This document shows positions 9,469 to 17,826 of a stretch of 64,000 nucleotides of DNA, piece by piece; the first letter of the stretch is position 1; every line of letters begins with the position of its first letter. The DNA comes from Halogeometricum sp. S3BR5-2 (lineage in GTDB: Archaea; Halobacteriota; Halobacteria; Halobacteriales; Haloferacaceae), in assembly GCF_031624635.1 (NCBI RefSeq), contig NZ_JAMQOQ010000002.1, forward strand, positions 248,001 through 312,000, in the 5' to 3' direction. Below the pieces are notes generated by a model. It saw nothing but the letters and a program-made list of their open reading frames with translations. It made no database searches and was not told where the DNA came from. A program made the position numbers and the translations under genes.

Positions 9469-9714
9469 ATGGCCGACGTACTCGCCGAGAACCTCTCCGG
9501 GAAGGCCGTCATGGGGGCCGACGGGACGGAACTCGGGATGCTGTACAACATCACGATGAATCTGAAGACCGGGACGCTGCACGACCTGCTCGTCTCGCCG
9601 CACGAGGAGGTCCGCTCCGAGAAGATTCCCTTCGACCGGGACGAAGACGGGCGCTTCCGCGTTCCCGTCTCCAGCGTTCAAGCCGTAAAAGACTACATCG
9701 TCGTCCAGCGATAA
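9469..9714 (+). CDS. PRC-barrel domain protein
   Basis: An 81-aa single-domain protein with the PRC-barrel signature: an N-terminal GKAVMGADGTELGMLYNI strand pair, a KTGTLHDLLV strand, and the closing IPFDRDEDGRFRVPVSSVQAV. Stand-alone archaeal PRC-barrel proteins relate to the RimM C-terminal domain and are suspected to take part in ribosome or RNA processing. That fits the neighbours, infB upstream and the rRNA endonuclease nob1 23 bp downstream on the same strand, with which it probably forms an operon. Confidence 0.9.
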   Translation: MADVLAENLSGKAVMGADGTELGMLYNITMNLKTGTLHDLLVSPHEEVRSEKIPFDRDEDGRFRVPVSSVQAVKDYIVVQR

Positions 9715-9737
9715 GGAGCAATACAGACACAGTGCCG

Positions 9738-10196
9738 ATGCAGGTTCTCGACTCTTCCGCGTTCATCCACGAGTATCACACCGACGACCAGACGGCCTCT
9801 ATCCCCCTCGTTGCAGAGGAGTTGGAGGGAGAGGCCTCCTTCCGATTCGACGCGATGGAGGGGGCGGGGATGCACGTCCACATCCCGGCGTCGGGCACCG
9901 TCGAGAAGATTCGCCGCGCCGCCGGCGAGACGGGCGACCGGGAGACGCTCTCGGACACCGACATCCGCCTCCTCGCGGCCGCCTTCGAACTCGACGCCAC
10001 CCTCGTCACCGACGACTACGCGATGCAGAACGTCGCCGAACGGGTCAACGTGTCCGTGAACGCCATCGCGCAGGACGGTATCGAGGAGCAACGCGACTGG
10101 CGGTTCCAGTGTCAGGGCTGCGGCCGCGAGTTCGACGAGAAGAAGGAGCGCTGTCCCATCTGCGGCAGCGACCTCGCGCGAAAGAACCCCGCGTAA
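9738..10196 (+). CDS. nob1: rRNA maturation endonuclease Nob1
   Basis: A PIN-domain nuclease that cleaves the 3' end of pre-16S rRNA late in small-subunit assembly. The PIN domain starts at once (MQVLDSSAFIHEY, with the first catalytic Asp) and continues through LSDTDIRLLAAAFEL and VTDDYAMQNVA, which hold further acidic metal ligands. It is followed by a C-terminal zinc ribbon CQGCGREF...CPICGSD. I chose the ATG at 9738 because the PIN core begins there; a GTG two codons earlier (9732) has a slightly better-placed GGAG and is possible. Co-directional with the PRC-barrel gene. Confidence 0.94.
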   Translation: MQVLDSSAFIHEYHTDDQTASIPLVAEELEGEASFRFDAMEGAGMHVHIPASGTVEKIRRAAGETGDRETLSDTDIRLLAAAFELDATLVTDDYAMQNVAERVNVSVNAIAQDGIEEQRDWRFQCQGCGREFDEKKERCPICGSDLARKNPA

Positions 10197-10272
10197 GACG
10201 CGGCGCGACGCGGTGCGATTCTTCGTTTTTCACGCCGCCGAGCGGTGCGGCTCCCTCCGAGAACCTCCCCGA

Positions 10273-11022
10273 CTACCCCGAAATCAGCCCCACCGCCAGC
10301 GCGTAACTGGCGACGAACTGGACGGTGTTGTAGAGGCCGTGGGCGGCGACGGGCACGAGCAGGCTCTCGCTCTTCTCGTAAATCAGGCCGAGCACCCCCC
10401 CGAGGACGAGGACGACGACGAGCGACACCAGCGCCCCCTCGCCCGTGAAGGAGGTGAAGTGGATGGACGCGAACACCGCGCTCGACGCCGCGATGGCGAA
10501 CGGGACGCCGTACTCGCGGCGGAACAGCCCCTGCACCGCTCCGCGGAAGACGAGTTCCTCCATCGGCGCGACGAGGAGGAGGGTGACGGGGATGTAGTAG
10601 AGGAACAGAATCGGCTGGCCCTCCGCCGTCGCCGCGACGGCGCTATCGCCGGTGTCGACGCCCAACTGCGTGAGCCCGAAACTGATGAGCAGATAGAGAC
10701 CGAAGAGGACCCCGAACCCGACGGCCGCCCACTTCAGGTCGCGTCCGGTCGGGAGCCGACGATATATCAGGTCCCACTGTTCGGTCACCGTGAGGTAGCC
10801 GACGGCGGCGACGCCGAAGCCGACGAACTGGGAGGCGCTGACCAGCGCCGTTCCGAGCGCCCCGCTGGGGTCGACGCCGACGGCCCGGAGGAGGGCCGTC
10901 CCGAACGAGACGAATATCGTGGCGCAGACGAGGACGAGGAGTACGACGACGACGACGCCGCCGAACGTGCGGAGGGCCGTCCGGAGGTCCGACCGCGAGG
11001 ACGAGGAGACGTCGGATGCCAT
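10273..11022 (-). CDS. CPBP (Abi/CAAX-type) intramembrane glutamic protease, 249 aa
   Basis: A polytopic membrane protein with about six to eight hydrophobic helices. It carries the family motifs EELVFRGAVQ (paired Glu plus Arg), FASIHF (His in the second motif) and AHGLYNTVQF (third motif). These residues form the active site of Rce1-type glutamic intramembrane proteases. The substrate cannot be read from the sequence; archaeal members are generally uncharacterised. The ATG at 11022 (MASDVSSSSRSDL) puts a short cytosolic tail ahead of the first helix; longer upstream reading is probably noncoding. A second CPBP protein is encoded at 48983. Confidence 0.9.
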   Translation of the reverse strand: MASDVSSSSRSDLRTALRTFGGVVVVVLLVLVCATIFVSFGTALLRAVGVDPSGALGTALVSASQFVGFGVAAVGYLTVTEQWDLIYRRLPTGRDLKWAAVGFGVLFGLYLLISFGLTQLGVDTGDSAVAATAEGQPILFLYYIPVTLLLVAPMEELVFRGAVQGLFRREYGVPFAIAASSAVFASIHFTSFTGEGALVSLVVVLVLGGVLGLIYEKSESLLVPVAAHGLYNTVQFVASYALAVGLISG

Positions 11023-11099
11023 TTCGTTGCCCTCGATAGGCGGCGGCGGCGGATAGGGGTGCCGGTCCCGGCTCTCGTTTTTCGTTTCCGGCCCGACGG

Positions 11100-12392
11100 C
11101 TACTCGACGACGAGGCTCGTCTTCTCGGACACCGCGTCGGCCTCCTCGAAGTCGCCGCCGCCGAGCAGTCCCCGCGCGGCGCGCTTGCCCCACTCGACGG
11201 CGGGTTGGGTGAACGTCGAGACGCCGGCGAGTTCGCCGTACAGCACGCACGCGGCCTCCATCCCGTACAGCAGTTCGCCCAGTCCGCGTTCGTCCACCGC
11301 GTCTATCTCGACGCGCACGTTCGGAACGCCCGCGGCGGCGAGACTCGCCTCCGTCGCCTCGAACTCGGCATCCAAGAGTTCCCCGAGCGACGACCCGCCG
11401 AGGTAGGAGAGACCCTCTAAGTCCGTCTCCGGGATTCCGCGGTCCGCGCGCTCAGTCGGTCGAACGAGCGTCACGAGTTTGTCGCGCGGGCCGGCGCGGT
11501 AGAGTTGCAGTTGGGAGTGTTGGTCCGTCGCGCCGAGGGCGCGCGCGGGCGTCTGGCCCAGTCCGTCCTTCCCCAGGCTCTCGGCCCACAGTTGCGCGAA
11601 CCACTCGGCGAAGTACTCCAAGTCCTCGGCGTAGGGCATCATCGCGTTCGTCAGCGCGCCCCGGTTGGCCAGTGCGTACGACGCGGCGCCGTAGGCGTAG
11701 GCGGGCGACTCGAACAGCGACCCCGAGAGCCGTTCGGACTCCGCGCGGGCGCCGGCGAGGAGAGCGTCCAGGTCGTGTCCCTGAATCGCCGCCACCGCCA
11801 GTCCGACCGTCGACAGCGCGGAGAACCGACCCGGTACCCCGTCCGGAACCGGCAGCGAGGGCAGGTCGTGTTTCTCGGCCAGGTTTCTGAGATTGCCCTC
11901 CTCGCCGGTGGTCACGAACGTCCGGTCGGTCCAGTCGACGCCGGCGTCGTCCATCGCCTCCCGGACGACGAGGAAGTTCGACAGCGTCTCCGCCGTCGTG
12001 CCCGACCGCGAGACGACGTTGACCACCGTCTCCGAGAGGTCCAGCGTCGACAGCAGGCGCGTGACGCGCTCTGGGTCGACGTTGTCGAGGTAGTAGGCGT
12101 CGGGGTCCGAGGGCTCCGCCAGCGCCGAGGAGAGCGTCGCCGCGCCGAGGGCGCTCCCGCCGATGCCGACGGTGACGACGGCCTCGGGGGCGTCGAACGG
12201 TTCGACGGCCGACCGAATCGCGTCGGGGTCGGCGGTGTCGGGAAGGTTCAGCGCGGCGTAGCCGTGTTCGGCGTTCTCTCTCCCTTCCTCGATGGTTTCG
12301 TGCGCCGCCGCCACCTGTTCGTCCAACCGTTCGAGCGACGACTCCGAGACGCCGGGCGTCGTCGAGAGCGCGTTACCGAGGTCTACTCGCAT
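11100..12392 (-). CDS. pgi: Glucose-6-phosphate isomerase
   Basis: Interconverts glucose 6-phosphate and fructose 6-phosphate in gluconeogenesis and in the sugar pathways of haloarchaea. Family signatures include TVGIGGSALGAATL (sugar-phosphate binding), NVVSRSGTTAETL (phosphate-binding loop), FSALSTVGL and LGATDQHSQLQLY (with catalytic-region Gln/His). At 430 aa it is the typical archaeal PGI-superfamily length, shorter than the roughly 550-aa bacterial/eukaryotic form. I chose the ATG at 12392 (MRVDLGNAL); in-frame codons further upstream lack family similarity. The gene ends 77 bp before the CPBP gene on the same strand. Confidence 0.95.
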   Translation of the reverse strand: MRVDLGNALSTTPGVSESSLERLDEQVAAAHETIEEGRENAEHGYAALNLPDTADPDAIRSAVEPFDAPEAVVTVGIGGSALGAATLSSALAEPSDPDAYYLDNVDPERVTRLLSTLDLSETVVNVVSRSGTTAETLSNFLVVREAMDDAGVDWTDRTFVTTGEEGNLRNLAEKHDLPSLPVPDGVPGRFSALSTVGLAVAAIQGHDLDALLAGARAESERLSGSLFESPAYAYGAASYALANRGALTNAMMPYAEDLEYFAEWFAQLWAESLGKDGLGQTPARALGATDQHSQLQLYRAGPRDKLVTLVRPTERADRGIPETDLEGLSYLGGSSLGELLDAEFEATEASLAAAGVPNVRVEIDAVDERGLGELLYGMEAACVLYGELAGVSTFTQPAVEWGKRAARGLLGGGDFEEADAVSEKTSLVVE

Positions 12393-12484
12393 ACCTGAAC
12401 GCCCGACGGGGGCGGGCAAAAAGATGGGTATTGTCGGGAGTCGCTGGTCGCGTCCGTTACGGAACGGTCAGTGACGATAACACC

Positions 12485-12747
12485 ACGAAAGCCCCGACAC
12501 GCTGGACTCGGGGGGCTCGCTGTGCGCCTCGCTCGTTTCACTCACTCGGTGCTTGCTTCGCCCGCCGTCGTCCAGCGCACCGTCCCTTTCAATCCCGCCC
12601 AGTGTGGCCCGTCCGGCCGCCGTCGGGCGGGAATGAAAGGGGCCGCTCGCTCGGGGAACCCGGACGAAGCAAGCACCGCAGGAGCGAACGCAGTGAGCGA
12701 CGAGGAGCACAGCGAGTCCCGGGACCCGAGCGAGCGGGGGCTTTCGT
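12485..12747. repeat. Long near-palindromic intergenic element, about 260 bp
   Basis: Nested inverted repeats fill the gap between pgi and the next gene. The outermost arms are ACGAAAGCCCC (12485-12495) and its complement (12737-12747). Inside are GGTGCTTGCTTCG (12548-12560) against CGAAGCAAGCACC (12665-12677), and at the centre CCCTTTCAATCCCGCCC (12584-12600) against 12625-12641 with one mismatch. Blocks between them (CTCGCTGTGC and CCTCG) also pair. It could fold into one long interrupted stem in DNA or RNA. No transposase or clear target duplication is seen, so it looks like a REP/MITE-type or noncoding structured element. Confidence 0.75.
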
Positions 12748-12859
12748 AGCGTTCTCAGTCGTAGCGTCTGCGCCGGATTCGACACTCACCCGTTCACCTG
12801 AATCCCGTACAACGAACGAGACCGGTTCGCTCAAGAGTCGCCGCCCCTAACCTCCGACG

Positions 12860-13393
12860 ATGGCAACGGGTTACAACGGCGTCTTCGGGGCCTTTCCCTA
12901 CGCTTTCCGCCGCAGTCGGTCGCTCCTGTTCAAGTCGTACGTCCTGTGCAGCGCCCTCGCCGTCGCGCTCGTCTCGCTGTTCGTCGTCGCCGCCATCGTC
13001 GTCCTCCTCGGCCGGACGGCGGCGGTGCAGGGCGGGTCGCTGACGCTCTCTCGCGCCTTCTTCATCGTCGTCGGCCTCCTCGTCGTCCTCCCGGCCGTCG
13101 CCCCGACGCTGGCCGTCGCCCGCCGCTACCGACGCGACATCGAGTCGACGCCGCGGTACGAGGTGGCGCTGGCCGTCGCCGGCTACCTCTTCTTGTTCTC
13201 CCTCTACTTGGGCGTCGTCGCCTCGATGCCCGAGACGTTCGTGCTGGACGGCGAGACGGTGACGCGTCCCGCGCCGTCGGGGGTGTTCGCGCCGTTCGTG
13301 GCGCTCCTCTACGCGATTCCGCAGGCGCTCTCGTGGGTCGTTCCGCTCTGCGGCGCGCTGCTGGTCGCCGCCGCGCACAAACTGTTCGGCTGA
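12860..13393 (+). CDS. Polytopic membrane protein of unknown function, 177 aa
   Basis: The product starts MATGYNGVFGAFPYAFRRSRS and has four probable transmembrane helices: residues ~25-50, 60-80, 95-118 and 140-172. The loops carry RRYRRDIESTPRYE and ETFVLDGETVTRP. No catalytic motif is visible. It looks like a small integral-membrane family shared among haloarchaea, perhaps DUF8056-like, which I cannot confirm. It has its own upstream AT-poor region next to the palindromic element, so that element could contribute to its promoter or leader. Confidence 0.75.
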   Translation: MATGYNGVFGAFPYAFRRSRSLLFKSYVLCSALAVALVSLFVVAAIVVLLGRTAAVQGGSLTLSRAFFIVVGLLVVLPAVAPTLAVARRYRRDIESTPRYEVALAVAGYLFLFSLYLGVVASMPETFVLDGETVTRPAPSGVFAPFVALLYAIPQALSWVVPLCGALLVAAAHKLFG

Positions 13394-13443
13394 GTCCGGC
13401 GCGGGTCGCCGCTCTCGCTCCGCCCGCTCGTCCCATCGAATCT

Positions 13444-13469
13444 GTCTCGTCGCTCGCGAGCGGCGAGAC
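13444..13469. repeat. Strong 12-bp-arm hairpin, possible terminator or operator
   Basis: GTCTCGTCGCTC and GAGCGGCGAGAC are complementary at 11 of 12 positions across a two-base loop. It lies 51 bp after the membrane-protein stop and about 145 bp before the next gene. There is no T-tract straight after it, so a bacterial-style terminator is not certain. Confidence 0.5.
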
Positions 13470-13561
13470 CCGGAGCGGGGTGCGGACTCGGGTTCGGCGA
13501 CTCCCCGACTCGATGCGGCGGGAGAACTTCCGAACATCGGCCCTTTATCGGACGATAGTCT

Positions 13562-13607
13562 CATTTTTATTAGCTAGAGGTCCATACATAGGTGGTTTCT
13601 TAAGAAA
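13562..13607 (+). promoter_or_regulatory. Promoter with 12-bp palindromic operator (TTTCTTAAGAAA)
   Basis: An AT-rich CATTTTTATTAG stretch (13562-13573) can serve as the TATA box, placing the start of transcription near 13593. A perfect palindrome TTTCTTAAGAAA lies at 13596-13607, just after that point and 5 bp before the ATG at 13613. A repressor dimer there would block initiation or clearance. Confidence 0.5.
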
Positions 13608-13612
13608 TAGTT

Positions 13613-15592
13613 ATGTCCACCTTTGTCATCGAAGGGTCTATGCCATGTAGTCACGCGGCGGGCGGTGGCGGCGACGAGGAACGGGGCGAACGAACGGACG
13701 AGGGCGTCGCGCGTCGGGAGTTCATGAAATCGGCCCTCCTCATCGGCGGAGCGAGCGCGTTAGCGACGTCCGGTGCCGTCGTCGGGTTCTCCGGTACCGC
13801 CGGAGCCGCGCCCGCGACCGCAGCCGAGCGCGACAACAGACAGCACGCCTGGAACCGGTTTCTGACCGATTCCGATACGTCCCCGGCGGGGGTCGACTTC
13901 CACGTACTCCTGTGTCTGAACTACCGAGGCGCGGGGGAGCCGTCGCCCGCGGACCGGGCCGAGATGGAGGGTGCGCTCTCGCAACTGGAGGAGGCGTTCG
14001 AGTGGAGCGACCGCGGACTGCTCTTCACCGTCAGCTACGGGCAACCCTACTGGGACCGGTTCGACGACGCGCTTCCGAGCGGTGCCCGCCTCCTCGATAA
14101 CCGGGCGTCGACGGACGCGATGGTCAAGCGGACCCCGGGGACGTACGAGGCGTTCGAGGACCCGCAACTCGAACCGTACGACCTCTTCGTCGACCTCGCC
14201 AGCGACAACGTGACGAACATCCTCGCGGCCGAGGAAGCGCTGTGGGGCAACTGCGAGGAACTCGAGGAGGTCGAAATCGCTCATACGTTCGAGGGACTCT
14301 TCGAGAAGCCCGAAGCCTACCCCGACCGCCGAACCGGGTTCGTCGGCGTCGGCGTCGCCGGCGACGACACCGAGGCGGTCCGGGCCCACGAGGGGTTCGG
14401 CAACCCCAACGAGGACATACCCGAGGACGCACAGCTCACGATGGGTTTCCGGTCGTCCTTCGAGGACAACGCGAACCAGGAGGAGAACGTGACGCTCGTC
14501 CACGACCAGCGGTTCGACGACGGCGAGGCCCGACCGCCGGGGCAGTTCGCTCAAGGGACCGTCCAACACCTCTCCCGGTTGGAGGTGGACCTTATCACCT
14601 GGTACGGTGACAGCCTCACCTCCCGTCGGACCCGGATGTTCAGCCCGCGTCACGACCTCGAAAACACCGGCGTGACCGGGCGGAAACTCGGAGACCGAAG
14701 CGACCCCGGCGGGTATCCCATGCGGGACGACGACGCGGAGTCCGACGTGGCGCGGGAGACTATCGACGCCGCGCGCGCGGTCAAGGAGGTCATCGAATCG
14801 GGCGGCGAAGAGGGGTTGGAGGCGGCCGTCGACGAGGGAAACGTCATCGGGCACGCTCAGAAGCTCGCGCGCGCCCGTATCGACCACGGCACCCGCGTCG
14901 GCGACGGCGAGCGATGCGGTCGGTTGGAACCGTTGCTCCTCCGCCGCGACTTCAACTCCCTGGACGGGACCGGAGCGGACCTGCCGAACGCCGACGAGAT
15001 GGCCCCCGACGAGCGGTCGATACCGCCCAACTCGGCCCTGCACTTCCTCGCGCTGATGCGCTTCAACGAGGACATGGTCACGACCCGGCGGGCGATGAAC
15101 GAGATAGCGTTCAGCTCACCCGACGGTAGCGTTCGCCACGACCCGGTCCCCGAGGTCGAAGCGGAACTCGACGCGCACGGGATTCAGGAGTACATCCTCG
15201 CCACCCGGCGGGGGAACTTCCTCGTGCCGCCGATAACGCTGCGCTCCCTGCCGACGCCGCGCGCGTTGGACCTCGATATCGAGGTCAGTCCCGACCCGCT
15301 TCCGGCCGAGGGGTATCTCCCAGTCGAGCTCAGATCGACCGAAGACGTACACGTCGCCGACCTCGACGCGGGCACGCTCCGGTTCGGCCCGCGAACGGAG
15401 GTCGACCAGGGTCGAGGGGCGACCGTCGAGCGCGTGTACGGCGACTCGCACGGCGACGGCCTCGACGAGCGCATCGCGCTCTTCCGGGTCGAAGAGGCCG
15501 GCTTCGAGGACGGCGACGGCGTCGGACGGCTCTTCGGAAAGACGCGCGACGGCGTCGCCGTGACGGCCGAGGCGGCGGTGTCCGTCGAGTAG
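13613..15592 (+). CDS. Tat-exported DyP-peroxidase-like protein (DUF7405-like), 659 aa
   Basis: An extracytoplasmic protein. A twin-arginine signal lies at about residues 34-66 (VARREFMKSALLIGG, then a hydrophobic stretch). The mature part has the alpha/beta layout of dye-decolourising peroxidases: DLFVDLASDNVTNILAAE, a GF motif (GFVGVG, 242-247), IGHAQKLARAR with His414 at the expected proximal haem-ligand position, and GRLEPLLLRRDFNS. The usual distal GFxDG aspartate is replaced here by Gly, so classic peroxidase activity is doubtful. A roughly 100-aa C-terminal beta-rich extension follows. An ATG at 13640 is an alternative start. The family name is recalled, not searched. Confidence 0.75.
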   Translation: MSTFVIEGSMPCSHAAGGGGDEERGERTDEGVARREFMKSALLIGGASALATSGAVVGFSGTAGAAPATAAERDNRQHAWNRFLTDSDTSPAGVDFHVLLCLNYRGAGEPSPADRAEMEGALSQLEEAFEWSDRGLLFTVSYGQPYWDRFDDALPSGARLLDNRASTDAMVKRTPGTYEAFEDPQLEPYDLFVDLASDNVTNILAAEEALWGNCEELEEVEIAHTFEGLFEKPEAYPDRRTGFVGVGVAGDDTEAVRAHEGFGNPNEDIPEDAQLTMGFRSSFEDNANQEENVTLVHDQRFDDGEARPPGQFAQGTVQHLSRLEVDLITWYGDSLTSRRTRMFSPRHDLENTGVTGRKLGDRSDPGGYPMRDDDAESDVARETIDAARAVKEVIESGGEEGLEAAVDEGNVIGHAQKLARARIDHGTRVGDGERCGRLEPLLLRRDFNSLDGTGADLPNADEMAPDERSIPPNSALHFLALMRFNEDMVTTRRAMNEIAFSSPDGSVRHDPVPEVEAELDAHGIQEYILATRRGNFLVPPITLRSLPTPRALDLDIEVSPDPLPAEGYLPVELRSTEDVHVADLDAGTLRFGPRTEVDQGRGATVERVYGDSHGDGLDERIALFRVEEAGFEDGDGVGRLFGKTRDGVAVTAEAAVSVE

Positions 15593-15648
15593 TCCGAGGC
15601 TGAGCCTCGTCCGCGGCCCGCGGCGTTCGACGGGGCGTCCGACCCGAC

Positions 15649-16335
15649 TCACGCGGGGTCGGACTCCGAGGTCCGGCGGCGGGCGAGGTAGACCACCGCC
15701 GAGAGCAGGGCGACGGCGGCGAGGACGCCGAAGGCCACCGCCGCCCGACCGGAGGCGAACTCGTCGCCGGCGAGGGCGACGAGGACGAACGTCGGGAGGC
15801 GGCCGACGAGGACGAGGGCGAGGAAAGTTCGCAGGCGAATCCCCGTCAGACCGGCCAGCGCGCAGACGGCGTCGTCGGGGAACGTCGGCAGGAGGAAGAC
15901 GACGAAGAGGCCGACGACGCCGTGACTCTCGGCGAAGGCGTCGAAGCGGTCGAGAACGTCGTCGGCGACGACCCGTTCGACGAACGGGCGGCCGTACCGC
16001 CGCGCGAGGGCGAACACGACGGCGCTCCCGGCGAGGACGCCGAGCATGCTGTAGGCCGTCCCGGCCGCGACGCCGAACAGGTAGCCGCCGACGACGCCGA
16101 GCGCCTGTCCCGGAATCGGCGCGAAGATCACCTGGAGCGCCTGTACGAGCACGAACGCCGGGGCGGCGTACGGGCCGAGGCCGGCCACCGCCGACCGTAT
16201 CCACTCTGGGTCGAGGAGGAACGGGGCGTACGCGCGGACGGCGAGGGCGGCGGCGGCGACGACGGCGGCGAGGAGGCCGAGTCGGACGAGCGCCGCCCGG
16301 CGGGCCGCCGCGGACGCGAACAGTCGCGTCCGCAT
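15649..16335 (-). CDS. TVP38/TMEM64-type (VTT/DedA superfamily) membrane protein
   Basis: An integral-membrane protein of 228 aa with about six helices. Hallmarks of the VTT domain are ALQVIFAPIPGQALGVVGGYLFG (re-entrant loop region), an ARRYGRPFVERVV segment and LPTFPDDAVCALAGLTGI. Relatives act in lipid scrambling or flipping and membrane homeostasis. Its start is 1 bp after the stop of a CDP-alcohol phosphatidyltransferase gene, so the two are almost certainly co-transcribed, which supports a phospholipid-related role. Confidence 0.9.
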   Translation of the reverse strand: MRTRLFASAAARRAALVRLGLLAAVVAAAALAVRAYAPFLLDPEWIRSAVAGLGPYAAPAFVLVQALQVIFAPIPGQALGVVGGYLFGVAAGTAYSMLGVLAGSAVVFALARRYGRPFVERVVADDVLDRFDAFAESHGVVGLFVVFLLPTFPDDAVCALAGLTGIRLRTFLALVLVGRLPTFVLVALAGDEFASGRAAVAFGVLAAVALLSAVVYLARRRTSESDPA

Positions 16336-16336
16336 C

Positions 16337-17050
16337 TCAGAGCGGGCCGAACTCCAAGGCGAGACAGAGGCCGACGGCGACGGCGCCGCCGACCGCGACC
16401 TGCAGGTGGGCGTCCTCCGTCTTCTGCGCCCGGTACTCCGAGGTCATGAGCGGACAGACGGCGACAATCGTGAGGCCGGCGAGCCAGCCGTTCCAGACGG
16501 GGACGAACTGGAGGAGGAAGTAGTTCGCGAGGACGACAAGGTGGGTGTGAACCACCGTCGTCCCGCGGTAGTAGCTCGTTCCCGCTTTCTCCTCCCCCTC
16601 TCCGTCGCCGACGAACCCCTCGTCGTTGTGCCGGACGAGGCGGAGGCCGCCGAACATGAGGACGACGAAGCCGACGACGGCGCTGGCCACCCAGTTCGGC
16701 CGCATCGCCACGTGGTAGAGCAGGGCGGCGGAGACGAGATAGGTGAAGACGTCGATGAAGGAGTCGACCCGCCGTCCGAACGCCGACGGCGACCCGTACT
16801 CGCGGGCGTAGTAGCCGTCGAGTTTGTCGAAGACGAACCCGACGAGGACGGCGAGGATACCCCAGTTCGGTTCCCCCTGTACGAACAGCACCGCGCCGAC
16901 CCACGCCCAGAACAGGGCCGCGAGGCTCAGCCAGTCGGCGACGCTCAGGTGCCGAATCATGTTCTCCCCCGTCGAGGACTCGACGACCCGCCGCGCCCGC
17001 GCGTCGAGTCGCTCCGCCCACCCGCGCGCCGACCGTCCTTCGTTCGACAT
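16337..17050 (-). CDS. CDP-alcohol phosphatidyltransferase family protein
   Basis: A membrane enzyme that would transfer a CDP-activated lipid to an alcohol such as glycerol phosphate, serine or inositol phosphate in archaeal phospholipid synthesis. The catalytic CDP-AP motif is present: DKLDGYYAREYG...FGRRVDSFIDV, i.e. DGxxAR then G and two Asp in correct order. About six helices, 237 aa. The substrate cannot be fixed from sequence. I chose the ATG at 17050; an in-frame GTG at 17062 adds four residues. An AT-rich TTAAATTTATA box at about 17085-17095 is a fitting promoter for this gene and the VTT gene behind it. Confidence 0.9.
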   Translation of the reverse strand: MSNEGRSARGWAERLDARARRVVESSTGENMIRHLSVADWLSLAALFWAWVGAVLFVQGEPNWGILAVLVGFVFDKLDGYYAREYGSPSAFGRRVDSFIDVFTYLVSAALLYHVAMRPNWVASAVVGFVVLMFGGLRLVRHNDEGFVGDGEGEEKAGTSYYRGTTVVHTHLVVLANYFLLQFVPVWNGWLAGLTIVAVCPLMTSEYRAQKTEDAHLQVAVGGAVAVGLCLALEFGPL

Positions 17051-17117
17051 GGCTCTACTCACTCCACCCGACCGCAGGAGTATAAATTTAACCTGAGAAT
17101 ATATACTAAAAAGAAAT

Positions 17118-17726
17118 CTATATATCTACTCCTGGCTCCCGAGCGCTCCGTTCCGGTTCCAAGGGGTCTATCGACCGGCGAGAGAGGCAGAAGAGGCGGT
17201 AGTAGACGTGTTCGTGGCGCGGTTCGAAGCCGTTCGCCTCGAACGTCCACCGCGATGGGGCGTTGTCGAGGGCGACGAGGGCGTGGACGGCCGCCGCGTC
17301 GCGTTCCCGCGCCCAGTCGCGCGCCCGCGACACCAGCGCGGTGGCGATACCGCGGTTCCGACGGTCGGGTCGGACGAACACCCGCCGGACGTACGCGCCG
17401 TCGAACCGGAGCGTCTCTTCGAGGGGGTGGACGCGGTGGGCCGCGTCGACGCTGACGAACAGGTAGCCCGCTATCTCCCCGCCGTCCAGCGCGCAGAGCA
17501 CCCGCTCTTCGGGCAGAAGTTCGGCGAAGGCGTCGTACTCCTCGCCCGCCTCCTCCGGGCGTCGGACCTCGAACCGCACGCCGTCGACGTCGCCGTCGGC
17601 GCCTCTCCCGTCCGTCGGGTCGGCGACGTACTGGTACATCCGCGTCCCCGTGATACCGGCGCGCTTCGACGTCTCGTACAGTCGCCGCGCCGGTCCGGTC
17701 CGCGTCAGTCGCCACAGCGGAGGCAT
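17118..17726 (-). CDS. GNAT-family N-acetyltransferase
   Basis: Transfers an acetyl group from acetyl-CoA to an unknown amine or N-terminal substrate. The acetyl-CoA pyrophosphate-binding motif A is clear in VRPDRRNRGIATALVSRARDWA, preceded by the strand AYVRRVFV, and motif B resembles LVALDNAPSRWTFEANGFEP. The first ~45 residues (PLWRLTRTGPARRLYETSK) form an unusual basic extension before the GNAT core. At 202 aa it is a standard single-domain GNAT. AT-rich DNA after the stop separates it from the phosphatidyltransferase downstream. Confidence 0.9.
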   Translation of the reverse strand: MPPLWRLTRTGPARRLYETSKRAGITGTRMYQYVADPTDGRGADGDVDGVRFEVRRPEEAGEEYDAFAELLPEERVLCALDGGEIAGYLFVSVDAAHRVHPLEETLRFDGAYVRRVFVRPDRRNRGIATALVSRARDWARERDAAAVHALVALDNAPSRWTFEANGFEPRHEHVYYRLFCLSRRSIDPLEPERSAREPGVDI

Positions 17727-17826
17727 ACCGGAGGCGTCCGCGGCGACGGCGATAACTCCTCTGGAGAGACGCGCCGCCGGGGCCGTGACGAAACCCCGAA
17801 GTGGTCGCCGCGCCTACTCGGAGGGG

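Noticed and set aside
7382-9559. 725-codon plus-strand frame opposite infB
   Set aside because: Shadow caused by high GC. infB motifs on the minus strand are complete, and this frame's product is repetitive and matches no family.
12471-12749. ORFs inside the palindromic element
   Set aside because: Both strands give similarly long Ser/Arg/Gly frames, which follows from the palindrome; no start signals.
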